A stretch of DNA of 64,000 bases from Lichenostomus cassidix (GCA_008360975.2 CM039183.1:45127850-45191849), one strand, 5' to 3'. Counted from the stretch's first letter, positions 26,843 to 41,057 are shown. The notes: generated from the sequence alone by a model not told the origin. Numbers and translations: made by a program.

Positions 26843-29800
26843 GAAAGCCATAATCAAACTTCATAGGGCATGTTTTGAGTTTTTACAGTTGTGCTATTTT
26901 CAATGTGCTTTAAATATGTATTTAATATGCCAGTCATAGTCTATGGTTTGGATTCATACTTTGCAAACTCTTGAAAGGTTTGCTGTCAGTATAAACTTTC
27001 ATTTTATGCTTAATCAGCAAGAAAGGCTAGAATAGCTGGCATATTTTCCCTAATATTTTTTCAATGTTGTTTGAAAAGAGAGAGTATGATTTTGAATTTT
27101 GTAAGCTTTATGTTCAGCATCCTTATTGTCTGTACATGAATTTCAGGTGTTGCATACTCTCAGATTCACATTGCTCTCTGAATACACAGTCAGATAATGC
27201 ACAGCTACAGTAACACCTCTGAAAAAGTCTCACCTTCTAAGGAAAAATGGTTTCTTTACATTTCAGAGGTAGATGTATTCAATCTTAAGCGCGCTATTCC
27301 ATTCTAGCACTTCTCTTAGAGCAAGATGTATTTTTATTTTTCTTGACATCCACCAAAGGCCTGCAGACCTGTTGCCCAGACCTACCATTTTCCTAGCAAC
27401 CAGGAAAAGATATCCTGTCCTAGGAATGAAAAGACAAAAAGAGCTCATGAGGCAACACCTAACATAGCCCAAGAGGGAAGTCTTAAAATGTTATGATAAA
27501 TTAAAAAGAAAAAAGTAAAGCAACTGCTGGTCATGGCAATCAAATATAAAATATGGGAATCCTTTATAAAAATACATTTATTTATTAGAAAATCTCACAT
27601 TGCTATGGAAAGCAATGATTCATCTTTAGACCTTGAAATACACCCTGGCTCATTACAGTGGCAAAAAGCAGTCAGTCCTTCAGGAAATTTTGTTTTACGG
27701 TTCCATTGCTGTCAAAGGTTAGTATCAACATCATTAGATCATCAATACCAGTTCAGACCTTATTAGAAACAGATCAATGATATGGTAGAAACTCATCTGC
27801 AGGGCCACAGTTCCATCTTCCCTTTCTCTGGGTACGAGTGAGATGCTTACACTTGTTAGTCCTCTCCAGCTATAGATGCATTTCCATCTCTTCAACACGT
27901 TTGCTGTTCTAGAGGGCAAAGATTTACCATGTATTAGTTGTCTTTCTAGATGGGAGGGCTGGAGGAGGAAAGAGGGAGGGGCAGATACAGGTGCCCTGTA
28001 AATGCTGTGTAAGGTTTACCATGCTCATAAGCTCACTGTGGCCCTTGCCTTTACTAAGAGGCAAGAGACTCTGTCAGGGATGCCAGCAGAGGAGAGTTCA
28101 TAAGCAGAATCAACATGATGGTAGAATTCAGTAAGTCCCTGATATCTTGCATCACACTAAGCTTGAGAATTTCTTTTGGCTGGCTTTATTCAACCCTTTA
28201 ACTCCCACGATAAATCTTCGACACATTAAAAATAATCTATAAACTCGGAAAAATGCATTCATCTCTCAAATGCAGAAGTTGCCCATTCCCGTAAGAATAG
28301 CAGTTAAGCTGGCACCTGGTGTGTCACACTGTGTATATCTAGATGAAAGGGAGATTCCTGGCCAGCATGTCTCCACAGCTCATTGATCTCCCCCTGCAGA
28401 AAGACTGGTATGTCTCCCTACAGACTCCTCGGCAGGATGATTTAAAACTTGCTGTTGAGCAATTTAAAGTCTGGCATGGGATATCTGTACATTGCACAGT
28501 GAGGAGTGTATTGGTAAGCTGCCACTTCTTGCAGAGGAGGGCATTAAATCCCATAGCACGAGCAATGTCCTCTCAGAGTAATTTAAGGGATATTTTGTTA
28601 AGGCTTATAATATGAACCAGTGAGTCAGACTTGAGAGTGAGAAATCGAGGGACATGGGAATAGGTACTTGCAAAGAAATGCAGAGATGGAGGGAAAGAGA
28701 TGAAAAATGTATGTGGAGTTGCAACATGAGAGGGCAATGATGAACATGTGGAGTATGTTTAGTGGGGTCACATTTTGCTTGGCATGCTCCTGTAATGCCA
28801 ACTTAAAGCTCCAAGTGTGATGTTAGCGAGTAGTCATGGGTGGATGCATTTGCTGACTTGAGAGCTTTAATCTCCATGTGTTTATTACACTCTAACCAAC
28901 TGAGTTGCATGCTGGTAGGCTTGGGTTTATAATTCTTATAATGACATTTCAAAGCAGAAGACAGTTTTACATGACATTGAATTGAATAATTAAAAGGATC
29001 TTCAGGTTTTGGGAGTATTTCAAAATTGTAGCTTTAATGGCTTTCTGATCAGAATATACTATTATGGGCACTGGAAAATCTACTTTAAAAAAACCAAACA
29101 CACCAAAGATTCAGGAGCAAGGAACATTCCTGTGAGGCAGTACCTCAAAAAGAGACCATTTGCTGTCCAGATAAAAGAGGTTGATCAACATTTCAGTATG
29201 GCTTGTTTTCTTCTTCTTCCTTGCGCATTTTTGGTAATTAGCCAGTTTTGGGTTTTTTTTCCAATGAACACACCATTGTATTTTGGTTAGGGGAAGTGGA
29301 CAGAACTTACATGTCTTAGCATTACTTTTGAGGAAAAGTTTGTTGAAAAAAGGTGTTTGGAGATAGGTTTTTCAGTCTGGATCTTTGGTGGAAAATCCGT
29401 TTGAATACCTTAGTCCAACATTTTTCGCAATTCTGTGTTTTATAAGACAGGAAAAAATATTTCCATTTGCAGCTGAGAGCCAACTGGTGCTTACAAATAG
29501 TAAACTTAAACAAAGTGAAGTATCTAGTAAGAAAACTAATTCCAAACGTGCAATATTTCCTAATTTTTGTGACTTGTTTGAGGTTGGATTCCAGAAGGGC
29601 CCCCACATGAACAGCAGAAGGGCTCTTCAGTAGTCTCTATCTAGTGACGGTGTTGTATTGCATCCTAGTATGTATGTTTTGCATAAAATAAGGTAGATAC
29701 CAATCATTTCATAATGAAGTTTACAGACTGTCTTCATGGCTGTAGTGTCAGACTGGGTGTGATGGTAAAAGCTGTAGTGACATGGGATACCCTGATTCCT

Positions 29801-32800
29801 ACCATGTCATGATCTTTTTGATCTTTTTTTAACCTTTTCCTGTTCACCACTTCTTGAACAAAAAATTACATTTGCCTATGATACAAACAGGGCCAACATT
29901 TCACTTGCATATTGGTGAAAATAATTATATCATTAAAAATTTTAAAGAGAACATTTGTCAGGCACTAAACTTTTTATACTTGTTAATGTTTTCATTCCCA
30001 TGCTAAATAATCACTTTGGCATTTGATGTTAATAAATCATTGCAATGTTTTACAAATGAGCAGCATTTGTCATTGAACATTGGTCCCCAAAAGTCTGAGA
30101 TGCTCACAAAGGCTTAAAATCTACTGTAACCCAGACTGATCCTGAACTACTTAAGATGTTAACTTCCTTGCTCACTGGCAGTTTGCTAAAGCAGTGCATG
30201 GAGTTATCCATGGATTTATCCATTAACTGCAAGTGCATGGCTGTGGGCATATTTTATGGTATCAGTATAGGGAATAATCTAACATCAAGGGGTTTTCTTA
30301 CATATTTGAGAAGAGCCTTACTGTGTCTGCAGTCATTTTTATGTAATTATGTAATGATGAATGGGTACTTTTTACCTCATGCAGCAAAGTTCAAGGCCTC
30401 TTACTGTCCCATCTCTTAATGTTGTGGCTCTCCTGCTGACTTCATTTTTATTTTAATTTTCTTTTCACTGATCCCTTCTATTCACCCAATTCTCATATTT
30501 GCTTGTACTGCCAATCTTGTAGCTTTCAATTATCCAATGTAGTAGCCCCAGCATGACCAGTGCAGCAACTCATCAGTCCAGGATATGTCTCCATGTTCTC
30601 TTTAAGAGTCTTCTTCTCCATTTAGTCTGTTTACAAGACGTTTCTTTTTTAGACATTGTGGTTTTTTCCTTCTTTTACTCCATCTGCTGCTAAAAAATGT
30701 TTTACAGCTAACACAGTCTCACATTTCTATTCACTCAAGAGCTTCTTTCCTTTCACTTGCTGATTATATTACCAGTTTTGCTTCACCTCTAGCCTTGTTC
30801 CCTTGCCTTATCATTTCCTGTTGAATTTCCTTACCAAATAGCCAAAATGTAGCCAGCTTCTTTGAGGGCAACCTGGCTTCAGTTCCAAGAAAAACAGTGG
30901 AAGGTGATGACTATCTTTTCTTAGATTGACTTCAATCTCGGTATGTAAAGTCTGTAGGAAAGTGATTTCCATCTTGCCCGAAGGTAGCCAGGTACAGCCT
31001 GAAATACTGGCCACTTTGACAATTTGATGGTAAAGGTCATGAAATATATTTAGTGTATTTAAGTGCGTATATTTATGTTTGCATATTATTAGAAATATAG
31101 CCATCCTAAACAGTTAATTTTTTAAAATTTTGTTACATTTTCAAGGTGAAATTCTCTTTAATGTTAAAATTATGATCTTTAAATCATGTTTCACACAGTA
31201 TTTCTGGTGTGTTTTTTCATATCTGTACATCTGCACAGTTAAGAGCAGAACCACTAGATCACCAAGTGTATGATTACAAGACAGAGCCAAGTGAAACTGA
31301 ATACTTCTGAATTGAAATACTTTCAGAATAGTTTTAAGGTTTTTGTGAACTGCAGTAATATTCTGTAAATGGGAAAGTTTAATGTTCATTTCAGTTGGCC
31401 TCAAAGCTTTATTTTAGGCTCATTTGAAATGATGCACACTAAAAAAATCTGAAATGTATTCTCCAAAGTCTATCTACACTGTTGACCGAGGAGCTATCTT
31501 ATTCAGGGTCCTGCCACAGTTTACTTTCTGTATTAAGTGTCCAGATTAAAACATTTTATTCTATTTGTTTGTGATCCTCTGAGGGAAATTATGATTATTC
31601 ACTGTGTCTTTCCAATAGCCACTGTCTGCCTCATGGTCCTTGAATTAACCATGCAAGGAGCCAGCAAGGATGTCAAGATAGTTTGATATGTTATCTCTGT
31701 TGGTAGGCAGAGGTTAGGTTTCATCAGTTTGTTTGAGGGAACCAAGTACATCACAATGTACTTCTTATCTGTATAAAGTCTTTGCAGTCAGTTACTGAAT
31801 CATATCTGTGTCATCACTTCAACTCTATTGGCATGAAAGTAAAAGCTCTACATTTTTTTACTTGACTTTTATGTTGAGAATTGTAATTTTCTATTCTGGG
31901 TTTTGTATTTTGGTTTATCCCTTAGTAAAAAATATTTTCAGTATTTTAGTCAACGAATAAAATATCAGAACATAGCCCTGGAAGAGTATAAGGAGAGGGT
32001 TTTAAAGTTTTCTGCCCTTGAAATCTGAAAGATGCCTGGCATTTGGTTTTCTGGAGGATTTTTTATTTGTTTTTATATGTAAATGTACTATTATTATTAT
32101 AAACGAGTTTAACTCAATCTTCAACACAGACAAAGCTACATAAAATATTTTGGCAACATTCCTTTTATTTAACTGATAATAAGCACTTAGTAGTATAAAG
32201 AATATTTGCCTTAGCTTTGTTGTGTGTTAAAAAATACAGAATATCTGCAGAAAAATGTCTTTTGGGTTTCATGAACTATACTGTCAACTGTAAAAGTAAT
32301 ATCTGTCTGAGTTTATCATGGAAGTTTTTGTGAGCAGCTGTGCTATCTAAGGCATAACTTTCCAGTCCCCTCACTGTGATTACATTTGTCATGTCATAGT
32401 GCTCGCCATGAAGTGTAAGGAGACCAAGCCTAGATGGAGCCAGTAGGAAATGAATCTGTCTGCCACAGATACTTTAGACAAAATTATTAATGTTTAGTGG
32501 CAGGAAAGTGGCTACCCCTTCACTGGACTGAAAGATGACAGAAAGTATCTAAGCTTTGATAAGGTTGTGGCCAGGCTGCCTTTTGGTCTAGAAGGTAGAT
32601 AAAAATACTCTGTCTTTTGGGTTTTTAAGCATGTCTGGTTTCTTTTTCCTGTGTGCCTGCCAAAGTGTAACTTGCTTATTCATCTTATAGGCTGTCTTTA
32701 AAGTTAATCATAATTTTTATATGTTTGTCTCACAATAAATATGAGTTAAAAGCCAGTGATAGCACTGGAGAAAAGTTTTTATTATGATGGAAATAAGAAA

Positions 32801-35800
32801 CTGCTTCTTTTGTCACAGGCAACAGTTGTTAGACTCCCTGAATCTTAAGCAGCAGATTTCAGGGCTGTAAATCTTAGCCTCTGTGACTGGCTGTTCATTA
32901 CCTTGCAGATTTTTTTGTTTATTTATTTTTTTTAACTGATCCATGGATTGCCCACTCTTGCATGTTCCCTACATGTTTTCTTATTGTTGGGGAGGTTTGT
33001 AGTATATTCTTTCTGAAATAATGCAAGCAATGATTTAGCTAAATTTAATATTCAAGGAGATTCAAGTGATGAACATTCTTAACAAGTATTTATAGAATCT
33101 ACCCTGGGTCTGAATCTCTCTGCTCTTCAGATTACTACAGTGAGAGTTAATCAACTCTCAGGTTGTCTAGACTGGGAAGACTAGCTTTTGTAGGATTATA
33201 TTCCCATTAAAACAAAATAAAGAAATTAACAGCTGATATTGTTTTTCCTGTCAAAATTATATGCCCACTTTTGAGCCAGAATTGGCATACGGTGGGACAG
33301 GGGTTGATAGTAAATGAACCAAAGTCAGTTTGCTGAAAGAAAGTGAGTTTGGGAAGCGGCTGGAAAGTATGAAGTGAGATAGTCTGAGCATGAGTTTAGC
33401 AAATAAGTTTAGCACACTGCAGGCCTGCAAAGCATTCCCATCACAGTTATCAAGTGTACTACCTGGCTTCTTCAAGAGCACACCATGTCCTATCCATCTC
33501 CATCTTCCTCTCCCACTCTCAGATCAGGCCTTGGGGATCTGTCCTGCCTCTGAGGATTTGGTTGCCACTGAGAGTGATGGCTCTATATGGGGACTGAACA
33601 GCCTCTTCAACAGAAAGTACTGGTAGTGTAGAACTAAATAGTTTAAGTAAGAACAGATCTTCAGAACAATAAATCAATCTATCACATGCCTGCCTTTGCC
33701 TAAGGGTCATAATTCTGAGGAAGTGGGGAACACTCACCTTCCTCGGACTTTTTTCCCCACAGTCTCCCCAGTGGCAGCCCATCTTTCCACACAGGGCCTG
33801 ACAATTGAATCCCCCACTTCTTTCCTAAGAATGTCTGTTTAACTGTTTGGTACTCTCTGAGCTCTGCATTGGCAGAGCTCTAGGGTCATTTTGGTCTGGA
33901 GCTTGGAAATATGTCATTGTATGCAATTGCTTCTCCTTATTACACTGGGACTCTTGTATTGTTTTCTCCAAACATCCTCTTCCCTCCTCCTGTTACTGAA
34001 TTACATTTTTTAGTTTCTTCATAAAGCTCTATCAACTCACCACTAAGTTAACCCAGTCTTGAGTTAATACATGATCACTAGTGTTCATGTGATTTTTGCA
34101 CTTTTTTGTCTTATATTATTATCCTGCACCTATATGCTGATTAGGGTCTCACTGAAGTCAGTGGGTAGTAGTGAAGGAAAAGCTTGAGCAAGAGGAAGGT
34201 ACACAGGAGTTTGCTTGCCACTATGAGAAATATGACTTGAACCAGGCATGAAGTGAAAGAAGCAATGTGGTTTTCCCTAAATCTTGTTAGTTTCATAGAA
34301 AGATGAAGAATCATTCATGGCCAATAGAGAAAACCTAAGCAGCTGACAAAAAACTGCCAGTGGAAATTATTTTCCAACTTAACTGTAACTATTGCCTTTA
34401 CTTTAAATGTAACTTTCTATCTGCTTTTCTAGACCATGCAGTTTAAATGATGTGGATGCTCCTACCAAAATACATCCTTTCCCTCTTCCAGAAGGATTGA
34501 GTTATTTTAATTTTAAATTTAATAAAAACTTAATTAAGCAGAATCATCAGCCTTCACAAAATACACTGTAGAAACTGATAGCTACTTTCACTGGTTTGTG
34601 ATTTAGCCCTGTGAAAGGCTAATGGTTGCCTCTTCCTCTGTTTCACCAGTCTGTTGCCTTTTCTTTTTTAGATCCAGCTGTAGATTTATACAGTTCTTTA
34701 TGCTTCCAGATTTAACATGGTCACAAACTTAGTTTCTTCACAATGAGCCGTTGGTGTGCTATCTTTACCTTTCTAAGGACATTTCTTGCTGAAGCAGCAA
34801 ACGTACGCGTCTCATGGGCTTCACTGAGGCTCTATCCAACCACTTGGATCTTCCTGCACAGAGAGCAGGATGTGAGCCAGGAGGCTGTGAACTGTCCCAA
34901 ACCCACACAGTGAGTCAGTGATATGGTTGGAACTGGAACTGAGTGGTGGCTAGCTCTCAGCTTTAAGTGCATTAGGGAGTAATGCTTCTCGTCTTCTGTA
35001 TTTCCCTTGGTATGAATAAATAGGCTCAAACTCCAAGGAATTTCACAAAGGCTCCCAAAACCTTGAGGTCCACAACCATACTATTGAGACCAGCACCTCT
35101 TACATAATCCTAGAAATTTGGGTAACACAAGCTTAAACTTGTCATTTGCCAGTCTGGAGGTTGTGGGTCATTTTTTGAAATACTATCTAAAGGACACAGA
35201 AGTTCTGATTTCCTCCTACACAGTGTGGCATGTTATTAACATTTCGCTGTTTCAAGAAGAGACAGCCTTTCTCCAAATAGCTATCTCTAATTGAAGCAGA
35301 ATATGTAGAGATGTTACACTGACAGTGACACTTAATGGGACCTGCTCTTTAGAAAAGAGCTGCATTATCAAGGGTCCCTTACTGTGGGAGGATTTTTATT
35401 TTGAATTTACATGAGACGCCTAGGGAGCTGTGTTGTCTCGTGACCTGGTATGCTAGCAAGCAGTGGGTAATCCACCCTGGAAGGGAGATATTTAGGTGGG
35501 ACAAAGACTGGAATTGAAGATTCCCTGGCATTTCCCAAGAATAACATCTGGACCTGTGTGAACTGGTTTGGTAAATATTTTTGTATGTTACATATGCTAC
35601 CATTTGCATGTTGAGTAGTCAGAATACCTGCATATATTACACTGCTTTGATAAAACAGTCATTTTGATGGGATTTGATACTAATTTACTCCCAAGTAAGA
35701 TTTCATTTTGTTATTTAAATGATATCTACCAGTGAAGGGAGCCAGCTATACTCGTATTTGAAAAAAAGGAAGTTATATGATAGATGTGCTATTTTATATC

Positions 35801-37747
35801 TGGCTTTGTAAGAGTGGCTTTTGATAGGTTGGAATGTGTCTGAATATTTGGAAAAGATCAAGGGAAGATCAATGTCAAAGATATGTTTCCTCCTTTGGAG
35901 GAAAGTAGACATGAAGCAGAAGAAAAAATGTTGTAGGAAAACGAAAATGTCTTTGAATTTTCTTTTGTTCATTCTGCATCATGCTCATAAGCTTCTATTT
36001 GAAGCTATCACCACATTTTGGCTGCCACTTCTCCTGAATTTGTTTAAATTAATTTTAAAGGTGAATTATTTGGTTGCTTGACAGTTTTGTTCTAGATTAT
36101 GCTGCAGCAGTCTATCTGATTTGCAGTCAGACAGAACACATCACAGCTTGAAAATAACAGGTTTCAAAACTTTTTTTCACTCCAACCTGTGCACAGGAAG
36201 GTCTCCCTACACTGACATATAAGCCCATCAAATGAAGAGGGCAGCTTGTAGAAGTGCTGGAAAAGAACTGACGTTTAAATTAATTTTTGAAAGTATAAAT
36301 TTGAAACTTATGAAAAGAACAAGGTGTGTCTGGTGAAGCTGAATAAAGGAGAGATGAATGTGAAGGCAGTTTTTTTAATGCACTTAGCAGACTCTGCTGG
36401 ATGTTTATTTTCAAAATCTTGGCCCTTACCACACGCACAAAAATATTCAAAAATAATAGTAAGACAAAGTCTGATTCTCACATTGCCCTGTGTAGCCTCA
36501 GTGAAATAACAGACATGCAACTGGTCTGGAGATAAACTGGAAGGAGCCAGCCAAGGATATATGATTTCTTAATATCATTTAACTATTGTTTCTTTTTTCA
36601 GTCTTGGATAATGGTGAAAAGGCTGACTAAGTTCCATCTCAAGTCTGTATTTTTGGCAAGATCAACCCAATATAGGATTTAAATTTTTGTTTTCTACTTT
36701 CTTACGTATCAATAAATTTCTGATCTCACATTACTTAACGTTCTCCTAGAGAAAGTGTTTATGTAAGTCTTCAAAGCTCAGAGAATTCATAACATAAATC
36801 TGTGTTATTAGTGGTTCAGCAACCATGTGTTTTTACAAGGTTGATCTACAAAATGAGTGCAAATGGTAAAGAAATATTTTACAGTGTGGCATTGAACCCA
36901 TCAGCTTGATTCTGGCAGGTTCCCAGTCTGAGTGTAGTCCTCTGCCTTTCAGTTTGTTTCCTATCTGCGTGACAAAAAAGGACATTTCTCTCACCAAAAT
37001 GTGGTGGTATTTCACAGGGTCCTAATTTGGTACTGATTTGCAAGTTAGGAAGCACTAAGAAGTGGACCCTTACTTTTAGAACCTGCTCCTCTCTTTGCTT
37101 TCAAGCAGCCCAAGTGTATTCATCCCCAGTGGTCATGTAAGCCTTGAGGTCCCCCAGCTTTGGAATTAGAGATGTGTAGTAACAGGCATCACCTTGGTTT
37201 AAACATCATGTTCATGGCAATTTTCCATTTTTTTTAAGTTAAAGAGCGATGGCTGGAAATTTAGGTTAAGCTATTTTTCTGTTTTAAATACAAACAAAAA
37301 TGGGTGGAAGGAAACAAAGCTTGGTGAGGAACTTTGTTTAAACTGTAGTTGAAATACCGACGGTTAGAATGGATGAAGAATTATTTTAAATAGTGATAAA
37401 AAAAAAGGACTTTTCTTAGCAATGTTTGCATGAATGTTCTGAAATGTAAACTTCCTGTCATAAAGTGTATTTTAAACCCTCATACATTTGAATCTTCACC
37501 TGCAGTAAGTACTGATTGGTTTTGTTACTAGAATTGATTGTGCAGTTGATTATGCCTGTCCTTGTAAGTGCCAGCTATGGCCACAACAGCCCCAGAGTGC
37601 AAGTGCTATTTTGTGGAGTATGCTAAAGAATACATGGAGAATAAAGTTATCCATCTGTGTCCTCAGGCCTAAACTTGTAAGTTATGTACTGCATTGTCTT
37701 TGTAAGTGTTGTTGTTGGAGTATTTATAGATTTTTGTCTCTCTTCAG

Positions 37748-37829
37748 AGTCAAAGAAGCAGAGGAAGTATGCAGGCAGAAAAAGGGGAAATCGCTATACA
37801 ATATAAGACCAAAACATGACTCTGGAATT
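37748..37829 (+). CDS. FMN2: FMN2 coding exon, 82 nt (Spire-interaction tail, first part)
   Basis: Penultimate FMN2 exon. The acceptor is TCTCTTCAG at 37739-37747 and the donor GTAAGTAA starts at 37830. The first base completes Arg from the previous exon, and 27 codons follow in phase. They read [14 protein letters not shown], then [13 protein letters not shown]. This basic, lysine/arginine-rich tail is the FSI (formin-Spire interaction) sequence of FMN1/FMN2, known to bind the acidic KIND domain of Spire proteins and to couple the two nucleators. The exon ends on a codon boundary, so the last exon starts in phase 0. Relative to the mammalian tail as I remember it there are a few conservative changes, but the basic character is intact. 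Confidence 0.96.
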
Positions 37830-39207
37830 GTAAGTAAAAATTGTAGCAATACTTGTGTTTCTATCACTTGTTCTACCTTTTTCTCTTTGCATTTATAGGT
37901 AGGTTATTCTTGATGTATATTTTTGTTCTGAGTTGGATTTTTGGGGTTTTTTTCATGTTTAATGTTTTTCTTAAAGGTGTTAGATTAACAAACTTGAAAT
38001 CTGCCTATGAATATTACTCCACAAAATAGATGCAGCACAAGCAAGAGCATTTTATTACTACCCCATGGAGCCAATCTGTCTTCTTCCCAGTCTTAGTATG
38101 GGTTGCACGCAGAAGGCAGAAAGGTAGTTCTGGTCTTCCAGCTTATTCACTCTGTGTTCAGTCTCTTTTCTACAGATACAGAAGGCAAGGAAGAATTTTG
38201 ATAGTTACACATTTTCAAGCTGCATCATGGTATCAAATACAGTGGGTTTTGATCCACTGATATGGATTTGTTTGGAATACAAACACTAGAAAAAGATAAT
38301 TCTGGACTTTCACCTTTCTTTTGAAAACAAATAAATAACTTCAGTGATAATAGATGAGTAATTCTGGTCATTCAATGAAACTTTTCCCCTACGATTGCCT
38401 AACCATTGTGAAGATCATGACTGTTTTCACAGAAAAATTAGTAAAAAATTATTCTGTTACTTCACATTTCAATTACAACTATAGCAACTGGCCACCATTT
38501 ATATTTGGAAAATATTATAATAGAAGATCTTTCCATGTGTCTGTGTCCCTGTCTGAGTCCTCCACCCATCCCCCCCACCCTGAGACATGACTGAATTCTT
38601 TTATGCTTTGTAGTCATAGTATCCATGATAGCTTGTAAATTAAGCATGTGGTAATTTACTGCTTTCTAACTAACATAATCTGACACAGGAAGGAATAATA
38701 CTGCATTTATTGTTTCTTATTTTGAATGTTTAGTGAGAGCTGACTGTAGTTAGTGCCACAATAAATGTAGATGGAGTACAAGCTTGGTGATGAGTGACAA
38801 ACTATATTTTTTCAATTTTATTTAAAACCAGATCAACGTGTTATTTAAACATTGTTTTGCATTTCTCCATCTAACTTGTATCTTGCTGTATATAAAGACA
38901 CTGAAGGTTTTATTTTAAGAAATAACTACTTGATTAATTATTCCTGTATCATTATCATTACTATTTGTGCTGAAACAGGTTCTTAGTGAAAATTTGATGA
39001 GTGAAAAGGAAAGTAAACAAAAATATTTCATAAGCAGTGTATAGCTGTAGTCTACTTCAGTTCTAGCTTCAAAGTATATTTGTGAAGTCAGTTTTACAGT
39101 AAGTATAATTGAACATTTCCCTATGTATTTCTATACTTTTCATATTTGTGCAAGGTAGTTTTATGTACACTGAAATTTTGTCCTTTTTAATTTATTTTAT
39201 TTTTCAG
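37830..39207 (+). other. FMN2: FMN2 last intron, about 1.4 kb
   Basis: A short intron runs from GTAAGTAA to TTTTTCAG ending at 39207. It includes a C-rich block at 38565-38580 whose minus strand carries three G runs of 3, 7 and 3 bases; the middle run can split to give a quadruplex. Nothing else was seen. Confidence 0.9.
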
Positions 39208-39234
39208 AAAGCAAAGATAAGTATGAAAATCTGA
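39208..39234 (+). CDS. FMN2: FMN2 terminal coding exon (eight codons and stop)
   Basis: After the acceptor TTTTTCAG, the frame continues as KAKISMKI and stops with TGA at 39232-39234. This is the extreme C-terminus of FMN2 and completes the Spire-binding tail begun in the previous exon; mammalian FMN2 ends in nearly the same residues. Only 27 coding bases are present, so the exon is recognisable only through phase and its position after the previous donor. The rest of the exon is 3' UTR. Confidence 0.95.
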   Translation, partial: KAKISMKI

Positions 39235-39965
39235 GAAAAGACATTCAAAAGCCATTGCTACCTGGTTACCAAAACTCAACATGCCTGTGGGTGAGGAGTG
39301 AGAGGGAAGGAAACTACATCATCCTGATCATTTGCTTCCTTGAATTTTTAAAACTTGCTTTTTGTTCTCTAGAGTTTTCCACCAACTGATGTGTTATTGT
39401 ACATTCATTCACGAATGTAATCACTTTAATGGAGTGCCCAAAAATAGACTAGGTATGGACTTGAAACACCTTCCCTGTACTCTGTATCTCCTTTGCCACT
39501 CAAAAACGGTATTTTGTAAAGTGTATGGTATATTACAAATAGGACAAGTCAGCATGCATAAGAAGTGGCATCTGCATCAGTTCTGAACATGCTGAAAATT
39601 GTATTAAGTTGAACTTCATAAGAATGCTACTTGGTACAGTAAAACATTTCCATTCCTTCTGGCAACATCTAACACAAATACTTCATGGCACTGCACTTAG
39701 ATTAGGGAAAGAAATGTTACTCCTAGTGAATTGTTTGTATCTGTTTCATGTTGGCATTTGTAGTTTGTATTTTGAATCGTTAAGTGCTGTTTATACAGTA
39801 TAATCAATGCTTTCCCAACTTGTTTGGTTGCCCTCCATGACTAAATATTTGTGGAACAAGATGTTTACTGTAACTATCTTTAAAATCAATAAGGCACCAT
39901 ACTTTTACTTCATCTTTTGCCAGATAGTGAATGCCAGGTGGTATGGGGGTCAGAAATCCAGCATT

Positions 39966-40001
39966 AAAAAAAAAAAAAAAAAAGAAAAAAGAAAAAAAAA
40001 A
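39966..40001 (+). repeat. A-rich microsatellite in the FMN2 3' UTR
   Basis: A run of 18 A followed by two further A blocks separated by single G. It is likely to vary in length and could cause internal oligo-dT priming in cDNA libraries, mimicking a poly(A) site. Confidence 0.9.
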
Positions 40002-40758
40002 GGTAAAACCAGAAAAATACAGAAAAGCACAGAAGTATGATAGAGAGTATGAGAGATTTGGCTATTATAGTTTGTTAATATATAAAGCAGCTAATACTTT
40101 TACATGAGCTTTAGAAGGTATAGTATAGTTTTAACTGCTGATCACTTAAGTCAGACAGGCTTTTGGCCACATGTACATGACTTCCCTTCTGGAATTAGCT
40201 TTACAGTTAATTTAAAACTCCTTTAGAGAGCCATTAGAAGATGCACATGGAGACAACATTTATGGAAAACAGTAGCCAATTCTAGTGACAGAATATAGAC
40301 TACCAACTAATTGACATCAATTTCACATGTAACAGAATTGTAGTCATTTCCTCCAGGCTTTCAGTGTCCCTGACTGAATGTCCCTGAGGTTAATGATTGA
40401 AATATATGACTTAGGGCTTCCATTTTAGACCACGTGCTTACTTCCTATTTGCAATCCAGAATTTGCAGTATCAGTTTTGGTCTGCTCAGCTGATAACAAC
40501 CCCTTCCTCCAGCCATTATTTAAGAGCCCCAAAGCAATCAGCTTGATTACTAATGTTTTTCTTTCAAACCTAATTTTTCCTGAAAGCAGATCGCGTGTGC
40601 AACTCAGTTGGATGCACGTGCTCAGAGCTTTGGACCCTGAAAGACACTGGGGTAAGGCAGATCAGCTCTAACCTGTGGGGTTGCATTATTCCCTGTCTAA
40701 TCTAGCACATCCAGAGACATTCCGAGCTGTTCAGAGGCTAATATACTCTACAGGGTGT

Positions 40759-40777
40759 AAAAAAAAAAAAAAAAAAA
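40759..40777 (+). repeat. 19-base A run
   Basis: Uninterrupted A homopolymer in the probable FMN2 3' UTR. It is another possible internal-priming site. Confidence 0.9.
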
Positions 40778-41051
40778 GGAAGTGCAAAATATGACCTCAG
40801 GAATCTGTTATTCTTCACATATACCAAGCACTAGAAAAAATGGTTTTTTTCACTGTGTGAAAAGCAAGTCTCCTGTTGCTGATAAACCTATGTGAAAATC
40901 TGTACTACTAATGATTTTTGGCAGGGATATAAGTTACCAAGAACAGAATTCTAAAATTTTGCGTTGATGGGAGTAACGTTACTATTTGGGGAAGAGAAAA
41001 TAAGAGATTATTTGCTGTTACAACTAACTTATGGAAGAAAAATCTTTAAAG

Positions 41052-41057
41052 AATAAA
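41052..41057 (+). promoter_or_regulatory. FMN2: Candidate poly(A) signal for FMN2
   Basis: Canonical AATAAA, about 1.8 kb after the FMN2 stop, with a T/G-rich stretch at about 41088-41100 that could serve as the downstream element. It was chosen on motif and context only. Confidence 0.4.

Noticed and set aside
27948..27982. Purine-rich G clusters as a possible plus-strand quadruplex
   Set aside because: Two pairs of G runs are separated by about 15 bases, too long for a confident call.
28343..28615. 90-codon open frame in an FMN2 intron
   Set aside because: No similarity recognised and no acceptor or donor at its edges; FMN2 phases join without it.
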